Positions 5,546 to 8,824 of a stretch of 8,824 nucleotides of DNA are shown piece after piece (position 1 is the stretch's first letter; the number at the start of each line of letters is the position of its first letter). A program made the translations under genes and the position numbers. Origin of the DNA: Candidatus Thorarchaeota archaeon SMTZ1-83 (GTDB taxonomy: Archaea > Asgardarchaeota > Thorarchaeia > Thorarchaeales > Thorarchaeaceae); contig LRSK01000105.1 in assembly GCA_001563325.1 (NCBI GenBank), positions 1 through 8,824 on the forward strand. Reading direction: 5' to 3'. A model generated the notes under the pieces. That model was not told the DNA's origin, ran no database searches, and was given only the letters and a program-made list of their open reading frames with translations.

Positions 5546-7360
5546 CTAGACGATCTCGTCAAGACCAAGAACCTTCAGAGTATCGACAGTCGGTAGACCG
5601 TCCTCCTTATCCCAGCCCCGGATTTCGTAGAACTTGTCAAGACATGCGTTCCAGTCGTCCTTGTCAACAGAGGCCGTCATTCCCTCCCGCGGGCCTGACT
5701 TCTCAGGTTCCCAGAACCTCTTGGGAAGGATGTCGTCAGCTCTTGATATACCTTCTCTGTGATTGAACATTCGAGTCAGCGTTTCAACCCGGTGAGTGTA
5801 GAGCGCAATGCTCTTCTCATCGTATTCCAGTCCCGTGGCCGCATTGAGTAGGCGAATCAACTGGCCTCTAATGAGAGGAATATGCCATGTGAAATGACAG
5901 ACCACAAGGGTGTCACGCAGGACTTTGAGGTCTCTAGAATCAATCATCGACTCGACCATGTCAATTGCTGATACCGAGGGGGGTTCTGAGGTGGCAGGCC
6001 AACCCCTGAGGTGACTTGCGCCAACATCTGCAGTTGCGTAGGACAGACCCATTCCTCTCCGTCCACGAGGATCCCATGCAGGTGTTTCGAGACCCTTCAC
6101 GTGAACGGCGAAGTCGGCACTTCCCCTACCAATCTTCTCAGCGGCCTTCTTAGTTCCTAGAGCAAGAACATCTCCAATGCCTTCTCTATAAGCAATCATC
6201 TTCAGCAGCCTTATGGCCGCTTCTCCATCACCAAATCTCAGTGAAAACCCAATCTCGCTCTCAGAGAGAATACCCTTCTCAAATGCCTCCATTGCGAATC
6301 CAATGGTGGACCCGGCGCTGATGGTATCAAGACCAAGATTGTCACTGTGATAGGCTAGCCTGAAGAGGGTATGTGGATCTCGTATGCCGAGGTTTCCTGC
6401 CATCAATCCCCAAGTTTCATACTCTGGTGTTGAGAGGACCTGTTCTCCCTCGATATCTGTCCTAAAAGCACGAGTGCATTTCATGAAACAGTGAGGACAA
6501 GACATTTTGTTGCCTTCATACCAGTCATCCAGCTTCTCGGGCCAAAGATTCTCGTTCTCCTCGAAATACCCACTCTCCCAGTTACGCGTTGGATACTGGC
6601 CCAAGCTGTTCGAAACTTCGATGAGTGTTGCTGTACCATGTTTCTTGAACCCATAATCATGACCTTTGTCCTTCCAAGAGGCTGCCGCCTCTTTGGCCAC
6701 CTCTCGGATGACGTCCGGATAGGCTGCTTCAATCTTCTTTGAACCCTTGGCTGCAACCGCCTTCAGATTCTTCGATCCCATGACGGCGCCAGCCCCACCT
6801 CTACCTGTCTGGTGAGCAATCTCGCAGCAGCCAGCGGCCAGTAGGCAAAGGTTCTCTCCAGCAGGGCCAATCACGTAGACAATCGAGTCATCTCCTAGAG
6901 AATCATGGAGGAACTCAGTGGACTCGTAGATGCCCTTTCCCCAGATTGGCTTGGCATCCTCAAACCGAATCTGGTCATCCTGGATGACAAGTGTGACTGG
7001 ACTTGACGACAGTCCCCTCACTCCTACCAAATCATACCCAGACTTCTTGATCTCACGACCTAGGGCATGGCCACAGTGTGTGTCGAGAAAAATCCCTGTC
7101 AAGGGAGATTTCGTCACCAAAGACCATCTTCCCACGTTCGTGGCGTTGAGGCCTTGAAGAGGGCCTGTCATGAACAAGAGCACATTGTCAGGTCCTAGGG
7201 GGTCAATACCTGCCTCAAGCTCTCTGTACAATAAGTATGCTCCAAGACCTTTTCCGCCGATGTATCTTTCATAGATTTCTGGATTCAATCGCTCCTCTCT
7301 GGTTTCTTTCTTGGTCAGGTCTACCCAGAGAATCTTGCCGTTCCAACCGTACTGTGCCAT
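5546..7360 (-). CDS. aor: Aldehyde:ferredoxin oxidoreductase family protein (tungstopterin)
   Basis: AOR-family enzymes oxidise aldehydes to carboxylic acids with ferredoxin, using a bis-pterin tungsten (or molybdenum) centre and one 4Fe-4S cluster, in the cytoplasm of anaerobes. The 604-residue length is normal. Cluster ligands are visible as CPHCFMKC (Cys288, Cys291, Cys295) with the distant fourth Cys488 in LVVCHF. Pterin-site blocks are NATNVGRWSLVTKSPLTG (72-89), GRGGAGAVMGSKNLKA (186-201), DNLGLDTISAG (340-350) and DPRGRRGMGLSYATADVGASH (430-450); the last ends in a His at about the place of the catalytic-pocket His of Pyrococcus AOR, and PEYE (312-315) gives the matching Glu. The call is a family assignment: it could be AOR proper, or a relative with another aldehyde or a cyclic acyl-CoA-type substrate. 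GGGAG lies 11 nt before the ATG. The 45-residue gene at 7398-7535 is 37 nt upstream in the same direction and is probably co-transcribed. Confidence 0.93.
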   Translation of the reverse strand: MAQYGWNGKILWVDLTKKETREERLNPEIYERYIGGKGLGAYLLYRELEAGIDPLGPDNVLLFMTGPLQGLNATNVGRWSLVTKSPLTGIFLDTHCGHALGREIKKSGYDLVGVRGLSSSPVTLVIQDDQIRFEDAKPIWGKGIYESTEFLHDSLGDDSIVYVIGPAGENLCLLAAGCCEIAHQTGRGGAGAVMGSKNLKAVAAKGSKKIEAAYPDVIREVAKEAAASWKDKGHDYGFKKHGTATLIEVSNSLGQYPTRNWESGYFEENENLWPEKLDDWYEGNKMSCPHCFMKCTRAFRTDIEGEQVLSTPEYETWGLMAGNLGIRDPHTLFRLAYHSDNLGLDTISAGSTIGFAMEAFEKGILSESEIGFSLRFGDGEAAIRLLKMIAYREGIGDVLALGTKKAAEKIGRGSADFAVHVKGLETPAWDPRGRRGMGLSYATADVGASHLRGWPATSEPPSVSAIDMVESMIDSRDLKVLRDTLVVCHFTWHIPLIRGQLIRLLNAATGLEYDEKSIALYTHRVETLTRMFNHREGISRADDILPKRFWEPEKSGPREGMTASVDKDDWNACLDKFYEIRGWDKEDGLPTVDTLKVLGLDEIV

Positions 7361-7397
7361 ATGCCGTTCTACTCCCTTGACCAGGTTTCTATCGTGA

Positions 7398-7535
7398 TTA
7401 CGAGAGTTCTATCTTCTTGATTTCGTCAATCTCTACGCCTTTCAGATGCTTCACGACAGCGTGAATAACATCTCGTAGAACGTCGCTAACAAACTCATTC
7501 ATGAAGACCTCTTCGCCATTTACTAAGAGTTTCAT
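7398..7535 (-). CDS. Small conserved-looking protein (45 aa) upstream of AOR, not recognised
   Basis: ATG 7535 on the minus strand opens a 45-residue frame. It begins MKLLVNGEEVFMNEFVSD (1-18), continues with an amphipathic helix VLRDVIHAVVKHLKGV (19-34), and ends EIDEIKKIELS before TAA at 7398-7400. GAGGT lies 7 nt before the ATG and a TATA-like element (7571-7576) lies about 36 nt upstream, so it appears to be the first gene of an operon with the AOR gene 37 nt downstream. The opening MKLLVNGEEV looks like the first beta-hairpin of MoaD/ThiS ubiquitin-like carriers, which often accompany AOR. It is far too short for that fold, however, and lacks the C-terminal Gly-Gly, so it is not called as one. 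The regular strand-helix-strand pattern and initiation signals make it a likely real gene of unknown function, perhaps an accessory to AOR. Confidence 0.7.
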   Translation of the reverse strand: MKLLVNGEEVFMNEFVSDVLRDVIHAVVKHLKGVEIDEIKKIELS

Positions 7536-7568
7536 ACATCCAACCTCGCGGAGAGAGGCAGCCAACGA

Positions 7569-7580
7569 CCTTTTAGGTAT
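7569..7580 (-). promoter_or_regulatory. TATA-like promoter element of the AOR operon
   Basis: On the minus strand the sequence reads ATACCTAAAAGG, with its AT-rich core at 7571-7576, about 36 nt upstream of ATG 7535. Transcription would start at about 7545, leaving a short leader with the GAGGT ribosome site. Inferred from spacing. Confidence 0.35.
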
Positions 7581-7630
7581 TGCGAAGAAACAGGTGTCTT
7601 GGATTGAGTGAAGACCTCCTCAGACCGGCA

Positions 7631-7640
7631 CATATAACTT
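7631..7640 (+). promoter_or_regulatory. TATA box of the alpha/beta hydrolase gene
   Basis: CATATAACTT is a good archaeal TATA box. It is centred about 32 nt before ATG 7667, so transcription would start about 5-8 nt before that ATG. No ribosome site lies between, which suggests a leaderless or nearly leaderless mRNA and argues against the longer TTG 7580 start. Confidence 0.5.
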
Positions 7641-7666
7641 CGGAGGCGCTTTTCGTGTCCTTAGCA

Positions 7667-8416
7667 ATGACTCGTGAAGTTGATGGTGTCAGAAACGGAC
7701 CCGAAGGAGCAGATATCGCGTTTCTTCTGATACACGGTTTTGGTGCGGCACCTGACGAAGTGACCAGTCTTGGAGAGTATCTGGCAGAGAAGGGGATATC
7801 TTCGTTTGCCGTCAGGCTTGCGGGGCACGCTACAACGCCTGAAGACTTCTCAACCACCACTTGGCATGATTGGTATGAGTCTGCGATAGTCGGTCTGCGT
7901 CTTGTGCAGTCTTGGGAACCTACCCATACTTTCGTAGCGGGACTTTCGATGGGCGGTGCGTTGTCGCTGCTACTAGCATCAAGGGAAGAGGAGATTGACG
8001 GAGTAGTGGCGATGTCTCCTGCCCTATACGTGGACTCAATCCTGGCTCGGCTCGTTCCAGTGCTTAAGGTGTTCAAGAAGTATCGCGCAGTCGATCTATC
8101 AAACATGGCAGACATGTATGATATCATGCGCACGAAGTATCCAAAAGAACCCCTCTCAGCGTATCACGAGCTCCTCAAGCTGATGAAGGTAGTGAGAAGC
8201 CACTTGCAGACTGTTGTCATCCCAACCCTCGTAATCCAATCCGGAGCTGACAAGACTATCGATCCAAAGAATGGCACCATCGCCTACGAGGGTGTTTCTT
8301 CGAAGGACAAGGCGCTCCATGTAATTGAAGGCGCTGAACACGTAATCACATGCCATACGAAGCGGTTTGAAGCCTTTGAGCTAGTGATGGACTTCGTCAT
8401 AGACCACACTCGTTGA
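7667..8416 (+). CDS. Alpha/beta hydrolase, carboxylesterase/monoacylglycerol-lipase type
   Basis: The 249-residue product from ATG 7667 has the full serine-hydrolase layout. The oxyanion-hole HGFG (23-26) follows a hydrophobic strand. RLAGHATTPEDF (50-61) matches the 'GHG/GHA' loop after strand 4. The nucleophile elbow GLSMGG (92-97) gives Ser94, the acid is Asp195 in QSGADKTIDP (191-200), and the base is His225 in GAEHVIT (222-228). Size and the small cap region (about 120-180) resemble Est30-type carboxylesterases and monoglyceride lipases, so it probably cleaves short acyl or monoacyl esters in the cytoplasm. No signal peptide is seen. The frame is open back to TTG 7580, but the TATA box at 7631-7640 falls inside that extension and the family fold begins after 7667, so the shorter start is chosen. 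It ends 10 nt from the convergent GDPD gene. The substrate is not determined. Confidence 0.88.
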   Translation: MTREVDGVRNGPEGADIAFLLIHGFGAAPDEVTSLGEYLAEKGISSFAVRLAGHATTPEDFSTTTWHDWYESAIVGLRLVQSWEPTHTFVAGLSMGGALSLLLASREEEIDGVVAMSPALYVDSILARLVPVLKVFKKYRAVDLSNMADMYDIMRTKYPKEPLSAYHELLKLMKVVRSHLQTVVIPTLVIQSGADKTIDPKNGTIAYEGVSSKDKALHVIEGAEHVITCHTKRFEAFELVMDFVIDHTR

Positions 8417-8432
8417 ACCAAGGTTCTCAACG
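8411..8432. terminator. Palindrome spanning both stop codons of convergent genes
   Basis: CGTTGA (8411-8416) and TCAACG (8427-8432) are exact reverse complements, with ACC (8417-8419) and GGT (8422-8424) pairing inside. The arms contain the TGA of the hydrolase and, on the other strand, the TGA of the GDPD gene. It might act as a shared 3'-end structure. No long T-run follows in either direction, so termination is only a suggestion, and part of the symmetry arises because both genes end in the codons CGT TGA. Confidence 0.3.
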
Positions 8433-8824
8433 CTTTGACTCCAAGTAGTCAGCGATAACTTGTATGGTGGTTCTTGGATCGTCAGTGATTACGCCATTCA
8501 CGCCCATTTCCAGCATGCGCAGCAGGGATGGTTTCTCGTTGACTGTCCATGGATATACAGCAAGTCCAACCTCTTGTGCGGACCTGACAGCCTCCAAGGT
8601 CAGAATCTCATATTCCGGATTGACTGCGTTTGCATCAATCTCCGTTGCATGTGTTATGTAGTCCTCGATGTTCTTTTTGAATATCAGAGCAGTGGTAATG
8701 TGTGGCGACAGCTCACGCATTATTTCAAGCATCACGTGGTGGAAAGCTGATACCATCACGGTGCCGATCATACCCCTTTTTTCAACATACTCCAGAATCC
8801 TCTCCTCTGCACCATGAACCTTTA
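8427..8824 (-). CDS. Glycerophosphodiester phosphodiesterase, C-terminal part (runs off the window)
   Basis: GDPD enzymes hydrolyse glycerophosphodiesters to glycerol-3-phosphate and an alcohol with a divalent metal in a TIM barrel. The visible frame is open to the right window edge (KVHGAEERILEYVEKRGMIG at the 5' side), so ATG 8771 is internal and not the start. It shows the family's C-terminal half: a strand VMVSAFHH corresponding to the 'v.SF/SfdH' element, VNPEYEILTLEAVRSAQEVG, then AVYPWTVNE and MGVNGVITDDP near the end. These correspond to the conserved WTVN and GVDGIITD-P elements of barrel strands 7 and 8. The N-terminal catalytic HRG...ENT part lies outside the window, so activity cannot be judged. 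It is convergent with the hydrolase gene. In archaea such enzymes may act on lipid headgroup breakdown products; this is inference. Confidence 0.88.
   Translation of the reverse strand, partial: KVHGAEERILEYVEKRGMIGTVMVSAFHHVMLEIMRELSPHITTALIFKKNIEDYITHATEIDANAVNPEYEILTLEAVRSAQEVGLAVYPWTVNEKPSLLRMLEMGVNGVITDDPRTTIQVIADYLESKR

Noticed and set aside
7398..7535. MoaD/ThiS sulfur carrier assignment for the small AOR-linked protein
   Set aside because: At 45 residues it is about half the needed length and lacks the C-terminal Gly-Gly.
7573..8133. 186-codon minus-strand frame opposite the hydrolase
   Set aside because: It is antisense to a gene with an intact catalytic triad and its Ser/Arg/Thr-rich translation has no motif.

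Overview
The window looks like a stretch of an archaeal chromosome, most likely from an Asgard-type lineage (Thorarchaeota-like). That is an inference, with four supports. A clear F420-dependent methylene-tetrahydromethanopterin dehydrogenase (mtd) is present. A longin-like domain is fused to winged helices, a kind of eukaryote-like small domain that is expanded in Asgard archaea. There is a tungstopterin aldehyde oxidoreductase. Several starts have archaeal signals (GGTGA-type ribosome sites and TATA-like boxes about 25-40 nt upstream). No rRNA, tRNA, insertion sequence, CRISPR array or origin was seen.

Layout. Positions 1-356 hold the end of a CxxC-rich zinc-ribbon protein on the + strand. 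Its reading frame appears to run back to the window edge through an in-frame TGA that sits exactly where a zinc-ligand Cys is expected. Positions 439-1305 (+) are mtd. A convergent gene, 1318-2883 (-), encodes an MFS-like membrane protein with a cytoplasmic helix-hairpin-helix tail. From a shared upstream region, 3028-3915 (+) encodes the longin-like/winged-helix protein. It is followed by a ParA/MinD-type ATPase (4028-4789, +) behind an inverted repeat that surrounds a TATA-like element.

A 290-nt gap at 4790-5079 contains a small single-span membrane protein on the - strand (4808-4939) with its own good ribosome site. Next come a divergent GNAT acetyltransferase (5080-5526, +), an AOR-family oxidoreductase (5546-7360, -) and, just upstream of it in the same direction, an uncatalogued 45-residue protein (7398-7535, -) that probably shares its operon. 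A divergent promoter region leads to an alpha/beta hydrolase (7667-8416, +), which ends tail-to-tail with a glycerophosphodiester phosphodiesterase (8427 to the window edge, -).

How they fit together. Mtd points to a tetrahydromethanopterin Wood-Ljungdahl methyl branch linked to F420. AOR oxidises aldehydes with ferredoxin, which fits an anaerobic heterotroph or mixotroph. The hydrolase and GDPD suggest turnover of esters and (glycero)phosphodiesters. The longin-like protein and the ParA-type ATPase are same-strand neighbours that may act in spatial organisation or regulation, but nothing in the sequence proves it. The most unusual points are the TGA in a Cys position of the zinc-ribbon frame, the two short proteins at 4808-4939 and 7398-7535, the HhH tail on a transporter-like protein, and a four-codon upstream ORF ending directly against the TTG start at 3028.
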